Counted from the first letter of the stretch, positions 9,144 to 19,860 are shown. The stretch is DNA of 58,825 bases from an uncultured Clostridia bacterium (GCA_944381115.1 CALWJV010000004.1:1-58825); one strand, 5' to 3'. Numbers and translations: made by a program. Notes: generated by a model from the sequence alone, not told the origin.

Positions 9144-10856
9144 TCAGTAGTCTTTATTTTGATTTTGTCTTTCGTATTCCTTTTTTTTCTGCTCTTCAAT
9201 AAATTTTTTTACCTTCGAATATAAGTTTATAGCCGTTATTGCCAAAACATATAAAAATGCAATAAGAACAAAAATATTACCTATATAACTGTAAAAGGTT
9301 CTGTCTGTTCGCATGTAAACGGTAGCGGCACTGTAACCTTCCTCAAGCGGTTTTATTAAGGTCATTATTTTACCTTCGGGATTGATTATAGAAGAAACCC
9401 CTGTGTTTGCTGCTCTTACTATGTATCTTCCCGTCTCAATCGCACGAAGGGCTGCATGCGAATTATGTTGCCAGACCGCTGTCGAATCTCCAAACCACGA
9501 GTCATTTGTGGAAAGTGTCAGGAGTTGTGCTCCGTCACGGACGGAGTCAATGGCAAGCATTTCATATATCGAATCAAAACATATAAGGCTTCCTATATTT
9601 CCGTATTCGGTACTGAATATCTCGCTGTCTTCTCCCGGAGTAAGCGGATCGGAAAGTATGTTAAGCGAACTTAAAACAGGCAAAAATGTAGTTATCAGAC
9701 TTTCCATTGGAGTGTATTCGCCAAATGGGACAAGATGCCGTTTATGATATACTGTCTGTCCCATTTTACCATCGGGATTGAAAATAAAAATCGCGTTATA
9801 CTCTTGACTTTCGATCAAAAATTTATCACTGTACATATCAAATGCACCCACAAAAACTGTTACCTGAAGTTCCTTTGCCATGTCTGAAATTTGTGATACG
9901 ATCGTGCCGTTTTTGTAATTCAGAGTGGTTGGTATGACAGTTTCCGGCCAGACAATAATTTTTGCTCCGGTCTCTGCTACGCATTCGCGTGTCAATTTTT
10001 CGTATAGATCTGTGGACTTTTGGGTTGTATTTACCTCCCACTTTTCAAGCGAGGAAACATTGCCTTGAATGACTGCTGCTGTGACCTCGTTGCCGTTTTT
10101 TTCATTAAAAGCGAGCATACGTATTCCACCGAAAAGAAGGTTTAAAGTAAATATGCCAAATGCTACAGACCCATAGACGACAGTTTTTTTTGATTTTAGA
10201 GAGGAAAGAAATTTTTCTTTAAATTTATTTCCATCGGATTCAAATATGTAATAAAGTACAAGGGCTACAAATACATTTATTGCAACAATTATTGCACTTA
10301 CAAAGTAACTTCCGAAAATGGACGCACTTTGTTGAAATATCGGTACCTTACTTTGTGACAGCGCAAGTCGTCCCCAAGGTACCCCGCGCCATGCAAGCGT
10401 CTGCTGGTACTCAAAAAGGACCCAAAGTGGAATTAACAGTGATCCGCATAACAGAGGTTTGTTTTTATTCGGTCTTATAAGTCTGTAAGCAAGAGTTAAA
10501 AGTCCGAATTCGATCGATTGTATAAATGCAAGTCCCAACCAGCATATAAGGATAAGAATAACGCTTTGAAACGGAGTAATTCCTGCGAATTCCATCGGAT
10601 AGAGGTTTGTAAACCAAAAATAAATCACCCCAAAATAGCCGAATCCGAAAAAAAGTCCGGTGGCGTAAGCAGTTCTTTTTTTTATCTCCGAACCGTGCTT
10701 TATTATCATCAAGACCATAGGTATAAGGCTGAAATAGGAAATAATAAAAAGGTAAGGAAACACAAGAGGCAGAGAAGTAATTATTCCGCAGGCAAAAAAT
10801 ATGCGAAAAAGCCGTGGCTCTCCCTTTTTACTAAAAAACAAACTCTTTAGTTTCAT
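9144..10856 (-). CDS. lnt: Apolipoprotein N-acyltransferase
   Basis: Adds the third acyl chain to the N-terminal cysteine of diacylglyceryl lipoproteins at the outer face of the membrane. The N-terminal half has about six hydrophobic spans and includes the family segment AWRGVPWGRLALSQ. The C-terminal half is the nitrilase-like domain with the whole catalytic triad in place: Glu in IIVWPETVIPT, Lys in HKRHLVPFGEYTPME and Cys in IGSLICFDSIYEM. At 570 residues it is slightly longer than the Escherichia coli enzyme. I place the start at 10856 (MKLKSLFF), 26 bp inside the upstream radical SAM gene, which implies translational coupling. No strong ribosome site is seen there, so the start is less certain than the identity. 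Confidence 0.88.
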   Translation of the reverse strand: MKLKSLFFSKKGEPRLFRIFFACGIITSLPLVFPYLFIISYFSLIPMVLMIIKHGSEIKKRTAYATGLFFGFGYFGVIYFWFTNLYPMEFAGITPFQSVILILICWLGLAFIQSIEFGLLTLAYRLIRPNKNKPLLCGSLLIPLWVLFEYQQTLAWRGVPWGRLALSQSKVPIFQQSASIFGSYFVSAIIVAINVFVALVLYYIFESDGNKFKEKFLSSLKSKKTVVYGSVAFGIFTLNLLFGGIRMLAFNEKNGNEVTAAVIQGNVSSLEKWEVNTTQKSTDLYEKLTRECVAETGAKIIVWPETVIPTTLNYKNGTIVSQISDMAKELQVTVFVGAFDMYSDKFLIESQEYNAIFIFNPDGKMGQTVYHKRHLVPFGEYTPMESLITTFLPVLSSLNILSDPLTPGEDSEIFSTEYGNIGSLICFDSIYEMLAIDSVRDGAQLLTLSTNDSWFGDSTAVWQHNSHAALRAIETGRYIVRAANTGVSSIINPEGKIMTLIKPLEEGYSAATVYMRTDRTFYSYIGNIFVLIAFLYVLAITAINLYSKVKKFIEEQKKKEYERQNQNKDY

Positions 10857-12048
10857 AACAATCGTTTTCAATAGAACATCCTCCACATTCTGTACATCCC
10901 GGCTGTTTTTTAGGTGACAGCCTGTATTTACGAAGAATTTGACCAAGTTGCTCACTCATCTGAACAAGTGCATCAGGTGAGCATGGAGAAAAGCCGTGAA
11001 GTTCACAATTATCAAAAGGTCTGAAAGGCATTATTGTTGGAAAAACGCCTTCACTTGCTAAAAGTTCACATTCCCTGATTATGTCTTCTTGCGGTTGTAT
11101 ACCTCCGATCAATACACTTGAAACCATGCCGTGACCAAAAATTTCCACGGCATATCTCATAGCCCTATGATAATGATCATAGTTAATACGGCTTTTTCCC
11201 GGACATATTTCAGTACGCAAGGTTTGATCTGCAATTTCAATATTCATAATGACCGCATTACATCCTGAATCTTTCAATGATTTCAGTTTGCCGAGATCCG
11301 AAGGTGGTGCAAGTTCTATTGTAATGTCGCATAGGGAAAATTTTCGTATTTTCTTTACCAGATCCAAATAATAATCAGCCATATGATCCGGACTTCTGTA
11401 AGTTCCTCCGCTCATATTAAGCATATATTTTTCTTTTTTAAATGTTTTGGTATCGGGGTGGTACACACCGTTTTTGTCAAGTTTTTCAAAAAGCAATCTT
11501 ATGCCGTTTACAAGTTGGTCTGCAGGTATCGGGGCATTGCGGTCTTTATCAAGTGAGCAAAATTTGCATTTAAGTCCGTCGCTGTCGTAGCAGCAAGCGC
11601 TACTTGGCCAAATATTTATACATCCCGGTGCATGAAGTTGAGCCATCCCATCTATAATAGTTCCTGTTTCGGGAAGAGCACCGAAAAATTTTACAGGAAC
11701 CTTAATTATCTTGTATTGACCGTTTTGGTAAGAGTTTTTTTGCGACTTACTGTTTTTTTCTGTATTAGTAGTAATGCAGTTTATATCAATTGCAGGTATT
11801 TTTTCCTTGTACATTATTTTATAATCATTGCCAGATCTGCAGAGGGTGAACTGAGAATTTGCCGAGTATCCGTCTGCAACACTTACACAAATATTTGACC
11901 CGAATACGGATATATTTGCTGCATGTATAAATCCTTTATTGAAAAAATGAGGATATACGGAAAGCAGTTCTTTTTTTGCATCATCAGTTATCTTTACACC
12001 ATTACATAGCAATCCTGCTTTAAGTTTTAAAAAATCTTTTCTTTTCAT
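10831..12048 (-). CDS. Radical SAM protein with atypical cysteine spacing
   Basis: A 405-residue protein with a radical SAM TIM-barrel pattern: a cysteine region near residue 140-165, a glycine-rich LNMSGGTYRSPDH, then ITIELAPPSDLGKLKSLKDSG, NIEIADQTLRTEICPGKSR and VSSVLIGGIQPQEDII, as in biotin-synthase/Elp3-like members. Instead of the standard CX3CX2C I read CYDSDGLKCKFC, which is CX7CX2C, preceded by another Cys and by GCINIWPSS. The C-terminus has a second cysteine set, CTECGGCSIENDC, which could bind an auxiliary Fe-S cluster. The first 120 residues look like a separate domain that I do not recognise. It overlaps lnt by 26 bp. The reaction is unknown. Confidence 0.75.
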   Translation of the reverse strand: MKRKDFLKLKAGLLCNGVKITDDAKKELLSVYPHFFNKGFIHAANISVFGSNICVSVADGYSANSQFTLCRSGNDYKIMYKEKIPAIDINCITTNTEKNSKSQKNSYQNGQYKIIKVPVKFFGALPETGTIIDGMAQLHAPGCINIWPSSACCYDSDGLKCKFCSLDKDRNAPIPADQLVNGIRLLFEKLDKNGVYHPDTKTFKKEKYMLNMSGGTYRSPDHMADYYLDLVKKIRKFSLCDITIELAPPSDLGKLKSLKDSGCNAVIMNIEIADQTLRTEICPGKSRINYDHYHRAMRYAVEIFGHGMVSSVLIGGIQPQEDIIRECELLASEGVFPTIMPFRPFDNCELHGFSPCSPDALVQMSEQLGQILRKYRLSPKKQPGCTECGGCSIENDCYETKEFVF

Positions 12049-12303
12049 TAAATATCTTTTTATTTTAAATTATGTGATAAAATTATAAACCTGATACTAT
12101 TTCAAAATTCAATGTTTATAAAACATAGGCGATACTGTTTGCATGCATTTAAACTTGACCATATTTGTAAAAATTGTGAACTTTGCTTTAGTATTTAAAA
12201 ATCAAAATTTAAATGATAAAATAATTTAATATATGATCCGGAAAAAACTCATTGTAAAAATTAATTTTATAAATAAATATATTTTTAAATTTAAACCTTA
12301 AAC

Positions 12304-12834
12304 TCAAATATTAATATACATGACATAAGGATGACAGTTTTTATTTCTTTGCATGCAATCAGTGCAGTCACCTAATAATTTTAAGTAAATTTGTGAATTG
12401 CAGGGAACTTCACATGCCCCGTTTTTACGAAAAAAATCTATTGCTTTTGCGTTGAGGTATACTTTATCAGATCCAAACTCTTTGCATTTTTCTTTTATCC
12501 TTTTCAAAATCAAACTGCCAATACCGTTTTTTCTCTGATCGGATTTTACCGCGATATATTCAAGTATAATTACACCGTATCGTTTAGAAAGGGAATATGC
12601 GGCAATAGGCGATATCACCAAATTTGGCGTTTCTTCGTTTTTATTGCAGAGCATTAAAATTTCTTTGTCAGTTTTAATGTACTTTTGGTTATCTTCTTTA
12701 ATTACAAATTCGCTTAAGAAGACGCCGCTTGAATTTGCCCAGTCATTTGAAATTTCAAGTTTATTTTCGGCGTAAAAATGGGTAAGAATACTGTGGTCGG
12801 TAATTTCCGTAAATTGCAATTTTACGGTTTTCAA
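12304..12834 (-). CDS. GNAT family N-acetyltransferase
   Basis: A 176-residue acetyltransferase-like protein. The acetyl-CoA binding motif A is visible as LEYIAVKSDQRKNGIGSLILKRIKEKC near residues 95-120, and motif B as KVYLNAKAIDFFRKNGACEV. The extreme C-terminus is cysteine-rich (GDCTDCMQRNKNCHPYVMY), which is unusual for a GNAT and may bind metal (inference). The substrate is unknown. It stands alone; the 255 bp on its 3' side is AT-rich sequence in which I see no gene. Confidence 0.75.
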   Translation of the reverse strand: MKTVKLQFTEITDHSILTHFYAENKLEISNDWANSSGVFLSEFVIKEDNQKYIKTDKEILMLCNKNEETPNLVISPIAAYSLSKRYGVIILEYIAVKSDQRKNGIGSLILKRIKEKCKEFGSDKVYLNAKAIDFFRKNGACEVPCNSQIYLKLLGDCTDCMQRNKNCHPYVMYINI

Positions 12835-12911
12835 ACCAAATTTCCTCCCTGCATTTTAAAATTATAATAACATTATAACTTTTTTTGGAAAGTCATTAAA
12901 GTGTATAATTG

Positions 12912-13205
12912 TTAAAATATTTGTAAAAGAAGTGACACTGCGGCTACTAAAAGTGCCCCGGCGGAAAACCATTTCACCCGAATATATTTAAAATCGTCTT
13001 TTTTATCGGACACCTGATCTTTTTCCGAATCAAAATAATTTGTGATCCTATGCTCAGAAATTATTCTGTTTGCTTCGTCTATCATGCTGCCCTCTGTTCT
13101 GACTTTTGCGCCGCTTTTATCGGATACGATAAAAAACGCTCCATCAAAACATTCGCTATCAATATTTTTTACCCAAAGTACTCTTTTTTGACACCCTTTT
13201 ATCAT
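12912..13205 (-). CDS. Small tail-anchored-like membrane protein, function unknown
   Basis: A 97-residue protein with a good GGAGG ribosome site 6-7 nt before ATG. Residues 1-50 form a soluble, mixed segment (MIKGCQKRVLWVKNIDSECF at the start). It ends in a single hydrophobic span of about 18 residues (WFSAGALLVAAVSLLLQIF), so the protein is probably held in the membrane by its C-terminus with the rest in the cytoplasm. It is divergent from spoIIR. I do not recognise the family. Confidence 0.6.
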   Translation of the reverse strand: MIKGCQKRVLWVKNIDSECFDGAFFIVSDKSGAKVRTEGSMIDEANRIISEHRITNYFDSEKDQVSDKKDDFKYIRVKWFSAGALLVAAVSLLLQIF

Positions 13206-13338
13206 TATTTTTCCTCCGTTTTAATGTGATTTTCCTGTTTTTTCCATAAAGATAAATGTATTATTGACCATTCACGTTTATCTATTCACTTTTTAAAATC
13301 GGTTTGTAAAAATAAAATTCAGAAGTTTTTTTCTTTTT

Positions 13339-13368
13339 GTATAAACTCTGTTTTTAATGTCCAAACTT
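13339..13368 (+). promoter_or_regulatory. Candidate sigmaF-type promoter for spoIIR
   Basis: GTATA at 13339-13343, 15 nt, then GTCCAAACTT, which differs at one position from the forespore sigmaF -10 pattern GGNNANAHTN. spoIIR is a sigmaF target in Bacillus subtilis, so the match is plausible but not proven. Confidence 0.4.
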
Positions 13369-13434
13369 TCTTTTGTGTAAGGACGGAAAAATTTTTTCGT
13401 ACAAAAACGCGGCATTAAAATAGGAGTAAGAAAT

Positions 13435-14043
13435 ATGAAAAAAAGTAAAAAATTTATTTTTTCCGTGATTATTGTGGCATTTATTTTAGCTGTCATAGGA
13501 AATCTTCATTCGGAAATATCTGAGGATATGGAGATTTACGATAAAACTCTTCGGATTCATATACCGGCAAATTCTGACAGCGACGAAGATCAGGCGCTAA
13601 AACTTCAGGTAAGAGATGCTATTATTGAGATAATGAAAGAACCTCTTTCAGATTGTAAAAATAAAGAAGATGCAGTAAAAGTTACTGAAAATATGAAAAA
13701 TAAAATAAAAGAAACTGCCGAAAGAGTTATAGAGCAAAACGGGAAAAACTATTCAGCATCAGTTACCTTGACAGAAGAATATTATCCTAAAAAAGAATAT
13801 GAAGGAATTACACTTCCTGCCGGAACATATACATCTCTTAAAATAGAACTCGGCGAGGCTGAAGGTAAAAACTGGTGGTGTGTACTTTTTCCGCAGGTAT
13901 GTACCGGGACGGCAGAGGCAAAAGAAACACTTGCACAGGTTGGTTTTACTACAAATCAGATTCGTCTGCTTACCGATCAGGAAAGCGGAGAATATGTTAT
14001 TAAGTTTAAAATAATTGAAATCGTTAAAAGTATTTTTGGGTAA
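13435..14043 (+). CDS. spoIIR: Stage II sporulation protein R
   Basis: Secreted forespore signal that triggers SpoIIGA-dependent processing of pro-sigmaE in the mother cell. The 202-residue protein has an N-terminal signal/membrane segment (residues 6-22), then the family signature LRIHIPANSDSDEDQALKLQVRDAI near residue 38 and later PAGTYTSLKIELGEAEGKNWWCVLFPQVC near residues 125-155. An AGGAG site lies 8 nt before ATG. It shows that the organism is, or recently was, an endospore former. It is flanked by a terminator and a divergent small gene. Confidence 0.94.
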   Translation: MKKSKKFIFSVIIVAFILAVIGNLHSEISEDMEIYDKTLRIHIPANSDSDEDQALKLQVRDAIIEIMKEPLSDCKNKEDAVKVTENMKNKIKETAERVIEQNGKNYSASVTLTEEYYPKKEYEGITLPAGTYTSLKIELGEAEGKNWWCVLFPQVCTGTAEAKETLAQVGFTTNQIRLLTDQESGEYVIKFKIIEIVKSIFG

Positions 14044-14051
14044 ATAAAAGT

Positions 14052-14079
14052 AAAAGGAGTGTAAAAAAACACTCCTTTT
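14052..14079. terminator. Rho-independent terminator of spoIIR
   Basis: An 11-bp stem, AAAAGGAGTGT with ACACTCCTTTT, followed by T. It lies between convergent spoIIR and the HIT gene and can serve both. Confidence 0.9.
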
Positions 14080-14118
14080 TGGATATTTATTGTTATGTAT
14101 GATTTGGTGTAAAATTAA

Positions 14119-14457
14119 TTAAGCCATTTTATCGGCCATTTTTGTACCGCCGAGAATATGAAAGTGCAAATGCTTTACTGATTGGCAAGCGTCTTCGCCG
14201 CAATTACTTATAACTCTGTATCCATTTGTTAAATCGCATAATTTTGCTATTTTTGGAATAACTTCGAATATTTTTGCTACAATTTTGCTATTATCCGAAT
14301 TTATACAGTCAACAGACCTGATATGCTCCTTTGGTATAACCAAGATATGAACCGGTGCTTGCGGATTTACATCCTTAAAGGCGAGAATTTCTTCATCTTC
14401 GTAAACTTTTGCAGACGGTATCTTGCCGTCTTTGATCATACAAAAAATGCAATCCAT
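14119..14457 (-). CDS. HIT family nucleotide-binding protein (HinT-like)
   Basis: A 112-residue histidine-triad protein, the usual size for purine nucleoside phosphoramidase-type HIT proteins. It starts MDCIFCMIKDGKIPS with the CxxC zinc pair of the family. FKDVNPQAPVHILVIPKEH follows near residue 28, and the catalytic triad HLHFHILGG lies at about residues 95-103. It lies directly downstream of dnaK, in the place where dnaJ is usually found, and may be read through from the heat-shock operon despite a hairpin between them (inference). Confidence 0.93.
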   Translation of the reverse strand: MDCIFCMIKDGKIPSAKVYEDEEILAFKDVNPQAPVHILVIPKEHIRSVDCINSDNSKIVAKIFEVIPKIAKLCDLTNGYRVISNCGEDACQSVKHLHFHILGGTKMADKMA

Positions 14458-14486
14458 TTTTATTTATCCTTTCTTTTATAAGCAGT

Positions 14487-14527
14487 AAAGCGGATATTTA
14501 TCGATTGATACGAACCATATCCGCTTT
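14487..14527 (-). terminator. Hairpin between dnaK and the HIT gene
   Basis: An 11-bp inverted repeat, AAAGCGGATAT and ATATCCGCTTT, with a 19-nt loop. The T-run is better on the + strand than on the coding strand, so termination after dnaK may be partial. Confidence 0.5.
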
Positions 14528-14618
14528 TTATTTTGAATACATTGAAAAATGGTCAGGTAAACGTTTTTAAAATTACCTGTGTTATATTACCGATCTCAAT
14601 GTATCTGAAGTAATATTT

Positions 14619-16475
<1,857 letters not shown>

Positions 16476-16515
16476 TTATGTTTATGATATTTATTTTATA
16501 ATCAATCTGTTTTTA

Positions 16516-17127
16516 TCAGTTTGCTACGGATACCATTTCGTATCTGTAAACTTTATCGCCTTTTTTGTATCCGGGTTGAAGCACTTCCGCTATAACATTT
16601 TCACCGAGATCCGGATTTTCCGTATGCATTACTGCGTTTTGTATTGCCGGGTCAAACGGAGAGCCAATCTCGGAAGTTATTTTTTCAATTCCGAGTTTTT
16701 CAAGGACGCTTTCAAACTGAGTAAGTGTCATTTTAAGTCCTTTAAGGATCTTTTCTCCGTCCGTGAATGCAGCCGCTCTTTCAAGATTGTCCATTATTGG
16801 GAGTATCTCCTTTATTGCATCTCCGTATGCGTCGGAGTAAATACCTTCTTTTTCTTTCAGAGTGCGTTTTCTGTAGTTATCATACTCCGCCAGGACCCTT
16901 AAATACTTGTCTTCAGAATCTGACAGTGCTTTTTCGGCTTTTTCAAGACTTTCCTTAAGTTTTAGATTTTCTGCTTCGATCTCCCTTTTAGTAGGTCTTT
17001 CGGTTTTTTCAGTCTTTTCAGAAGTATCTGCTTTGGGTTTTTCAGATTTTCCTTTTACCTCTTTTGTATTTTCGTTTTCAGCAGGTATGTTATCAACTTC
17101 ATTTTCCGTAATATTTTCCTTTGCCAT
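16516..17127 (-). CDS. grpE: GrpE nucleotide exchange factor
   Basis: Cofactor that releases ADP from DnaK. The 203-residue protein has a charged, disordered N-terminus (Glu/Lys/Thr-rich to about residue 60), a long coiled coil, then the signature YLRVLAEYDNYRKRTLKEKE. The C-terminal beta domain contains GSPFDPAIQNAVMHTENPDLGENVIAEVLQPGY. I chose the ATG at 17127 because an AAAGGA site precedes it and it follows the hrcA stop by 4 bp; an in-frame start 17 codons earlier would overlap hrcA. It lies 67 bp before dnaK. Confidence 0.95.
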   Translation of the reverse strand: MAKENITENEVDNIPAENENTKEVKGKSEKPKADTSEKTEKTERPTKREIEAENLKLKESLEKAEKALSDSEDKYLRVLAEYDNYRKRTLKEKEGIYSDAYGDAIKEILPIMDNLERAAAFTDGEKILKGLKMTLTQFESVLEKLGIEKITSEIGSPFDPAIQNAVMHTENPDLGENVIAEVLQPGYKKGDKVYRYEMVSVAN

Positions 17128-17131
17128 TATA

Positions 17132-18208
17132 TTATTCCTTTCGGTGATCGTTAATGTTATTATCGACTGAATTTTCATTTTTTATTGCATCGGATATTTT
17201 ATCCGTAAGATAATCTACCGTTGAAATAACTTTTGAATAATCCATTCTGCAGGGACCTATTACACCTATTGCCGCAACCGGAATATTATTTTCGGTAACG
17301 GTTTTAAATACAAGAGAAGTACCCTTTAAATTTTCTTCATTACTTTCCGGACCTATATAAACGTTAATTGCATCATTTTGTGCAGATGAAACCACATTTA
17401 ATATATAATCCTTTTTTTCAAGTACTCCGAGCAGCCCTTTTAAATTGTCAAGGTTTGAGTATTCCGGGTATTTCAGCATTCGGTTGACGCCTTCCATTCG
17501 GAGTTCTCCGCCATTCAATGTTCCTATCTCCTCCATAAATGCTCTCATTACCGGAACGAGTAACGGAGTATATACGGATAGATCTTTTTCCATTTTCGAG
17601 ATAAGTTTTGTGTCAACATTTTCTATGCTTACACCGGTAAGGAATTTGTTCAGGCATTCTTCAATACGCACCGAAATCTCTTCGCTGACCTTGAATCCTG
17701 TCTCAACAAATCTTGTTTTAACGATCCCGACAGAAGTCTGCATTACCATAAGTATTCCGAAATCATTCATGGGAAGACATTTAAAATTCAGAACAAGTAC
17801 GCGTCTGTGTCTTGGCTTAACAGTCAATGCTGTATAATCAGTTATTCTTGAAACAATTTCTGCAGCGTTTTTTAGCAGACCGTCGATACCGATAAGCCGT
17901 TTTGAAGTCATAAGGTCAAGTTCTGTTTGCTCTGATTTTGAAAGAAAATACCCGTTCATAAGTTCGTTTACATAAGTTCTGTATCCCTTACTTGACGGGA
18001 TCCTTCCGGCGGACGTATGAGGCTGTTCGAGGTAACCGAGTTTTTCGAGATCCGCCATTACATTTCTTATTGAAGCGGAAGAGAGCGTAACAGGAAGTTT
18101 TTCGGAAAGCAGTTTTGAGCTCACAGGTTCGCCGCTTTCTATATGAGAATCTACAATCGCTTTTAAGATCATTTTTTGCCTGTCGCTTAGTGATGATTCA
18201 TCCTGCAT
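17132..18208 (-). CDS. hrcA: Heat-inducible transcription repressor HrcA
   Basis: Represses class I heat-shock operons by binding CIRCE, with folding dependent on GroE in the known systems. The 358-residue protein begins with the winged helix LSDRQKMILKAIVDSHIESGEPVSSK and SSASIRNVMADLEKLGYLEQPHTSAGRIPSSKGYRTYV. A GAF-like middle and the C-terminal VAAIGVIGPCRMDYSKVISTVDYL follow. The ribosome site is AAAGGAGG. A CIRCE element lies 40 bp upstream, so it is autoregulated. The hsp20 gene at 47.6 kb carries a related operator. Confidence 0.96.
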   Translation of the reverse strand: MQDESSLSDRQKMILKAIVDSHIESGEPVSSKLLSEKLPVTLSSASIRNVMADLEKLGYLEQPHTSAGRIPSSKGYRTYVNELMNGYFLSKSEQTELDLMTSKRLIGIDGLLKNAAEIVSRITDYTALTVKPRHRRVLVLNFKCLPMNDFGILMVMQTSVGIVKTRFVETGFKVSEEISVRIEECLNKFLTGVSIENVDTKLISKMEKDLSVYTPLLVPVMRAFMEEIGTLNGGELRMEGVNRMLKYPEYSNLDNLKGLLGVLEKKDYILNVVSSAQNDAINVYIGPESNEENLKGTSLVFKTVTENNIPVAAIGVIGPCRMDYSKVISTVDYLTDKISDAIKNENSVDNNINDHRKE

Positions 18209-18247
18209 ATACCCGCCTCCTTTTATTATATTCCTGTCAGTATAGTT

Positions 18248-18274
18248 TTAGCACTCTGGTTCATCAAGTGCTAA
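18248..18274 (-). promoter_or_regulatory. CIRCE operator of the hrcA operon
   Basis: TTAGCACTC, 9-bp spacer, AAGTGCTAA. It matches the CIRCE consensus (TTAGCACTC-N9-GAGTGCTAA) in 17 of 18 arm positions. A TATAAT on the coding strand at 18296-18291 would put the start of transcription next to it. The rest of 18209-18540 is AT-rich apart from the terminator at 18410-18487. Confidence 0.95.
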
Positions 18275-18409
18275 CGCTTTAAATTTTATCATTATATTAT
18301 GCTATTTTAAATATTTTTTTTGAAATATTCTGTGAATAATTAGTTAACGGGTTCGTTCGCTTATGTGTTAAGCGAATATTTATATAAAAGCGTCAATAAA
18401 AAGTATATA

Positions 18410-18487
18410 AAAAAACAGTCGTTTTTTGAAGAGCCTTTCAAATATCACATAATATTTAAGGCAAATATCATTCGGCGACTGTTTTTT
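18410..18487 (-). terminator. Terminator of the TerB/ATPase operon
   Basis: A 12-bp stem, AAAAAACAGTCG and CGACTGTTTTTT, encloses a 54-nt loop and runs into TTTTTTTATATA on the minus strand, 54 bp after the ATPase stop. Confidence 0.7.
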
Positions 18488-18540
18488 TGATGTTTATTGT
18501 ACTTGGGAATAAATTCAAAAAATATTTTATGCTGTTTCGT

Positions 18541-19860
18541 TTAAAGTTCAAAATCGGAAAGATTATCGTCTGTTTTTTCTTCATCGGTAATGTCTGATTT
18601 AAGTTCTGAAGAAAGTTTACCCATAACTGATTTAAAATCTGCATCCGTATTTTGACGGAGTATATGAAGAAGAGAAATATAACTCCTTATGATCTCTCTC
18701 GGTGTTATCATACTGTCAGCTCCTGCTTTGGAAAGACAAGCAGAGAGGAATGCTTTATCTTCATCTTCCGTGATTGGAATTTCGTAATTATAACACTCTG
18801 AATAAAGCATACGGAGTCTTTTGATCAATGCGTAAAGTTCACTGTCGGTAAGACGTATAAGTCTTATCACGGGACCGGAAAGGTTTTTGTACTCATCTGA
18901 AAAAAGCGTACTGTCTGCAAGTCTTGAACGCAGTGCTTCGTAACTAAAAAGACCGCGCCTAGTATCTTCGAGAAACTGAGGGGTACCGGCAAAAACAAAA
19001 CCGAGATAAGGAGCCTTTCCCTGGAGAGTGTCATTAAATATTGAAAGAATTTTTTCGTAATTGTTTTCTCTTGAAATGCGATTGGTGATTTTGTATAGGT
19101 TTACACATTCGTCAATGTAAACCATCAGTCCGCGATACCCTATCTGTTTTACAAAAACAGCAAGAAGTTTGAGGTAGTCATACCAGTTTTCATCTGTTAT
19201 TATTCCTTGAGTTCCAAGTGCCTTTTTTGCTTCGCTTTTGGTCAAATATTCTCCTCGCAGCCATCTAAGGCAGGAAGAGCGAAGACTTTCATCAGCATTT
19301 ACCGTTGCAAGATAATACTTATTAAGGACAGTGGCAAAATCAAACCCGCCTACGTTATTTTCAAGTTCCTTTGTCACGGAATAGATTTCTTTGCGTATGG
19401 AAAAAATGAATTCTTCGCTTTCCGGTAAAATACCGCTTGCTGCTAAATCTGACTGCTTTGCAGAAAGCCATTTTGATATAATGATTGGCAGTGCTCCTCC
19501 GTCCGCAGAGGTTTTTACTGACATATTGTTTATAAGTTCTCTGTATGTGGCAACGCCGTTTCCGTTACTTCCGTAAAGCCTTCGCTCCGGTGAAAGGTCT
19601 GCGTCGGTGGTTACAAAGCCATTTTCGGCAGCAAAATTTCTTATAAGCTGAAGAAGGAAACTTTTTCCGCTCCCGTAACGACCGACAAGGAAACGAAGAG
19701 AACTTCCGCCTTCAGCAACATTTTCAAGGTCTGAGATCAGGCTTTCGGTTTCTTCTTTGCGTCCTATTGCAATGTAGGGTGCGCCGGTTCTCGGTACCAC
19801 TCCGGCAGAAAGTGAATTTATAAGAGAATTAAGAATTCTTTTAGGTATCTTCTTTTCCAT
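18541..19860 (-). CDS. AAA+-type P-loop ATPase of the DUF2791 (BrxC/BrxD-related) family
   Basis: A 439-residue ATPase. It opens with IPKRILNSLINSLSAGVVPRTGAPYIAIGRKEE, the recognisable N-terminus of the DUF2791 family. Walker A is GRYGSGKS at residues 60-67 and Walker B is LMVYIDE at 245-251. Sensor-like FAGTPQFLEDTRRG and RLADSTLF (arginine-finger region) lie near 310-330, and a helical lid with TPREIIRSYISLLHIL near 405. The family pairs with TerB_N/TerB_C proteins, and relatives occur in BREX defence (BrxD). It lies 22 bp after the TerB_N gene with an AAAGGGT ribosome site, so the two are one operon. The partner SF2 helicase I would expect in the larger versions is absent here. Confidence 0.8.
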   Translation of the reverse strand: MEKKIPKRILNSLINSLSAGVVPRTGAPYIAIGRKEETESLISDLENVAEGGSSLRFLVGRYGSGKSFLLQLIRNFAAENGFVTTDADLSPERRLYGSNGNGVATYRELINNMSVKTSADGGALPIIISKWLSAKQSDLAASGILPESEEFIFSIRKEIYSVTKELENNVGGFDFATVLNKYYLATVNADESLRSSCLRWLRGEYLTKSEAKKALGTQGIITDENWYDYLKLLAVFVKQIGYRGLMVYIDECVNLYKITNRISRENNYEKILSIFNDTLQGKAPYLGFVFAGTPQFLEDTRRGLFSYEALRSRLADSTLFSDEYKNLSGPVIRLIRLTDSELYALIKRLRMLYSECYNYEIPITEDEDKAFLSACLSKAGADSMITPREIIRSYISLLHILRQNTDADFKSVMGKLSSELKSDITDEEKTDDNLSDFEL

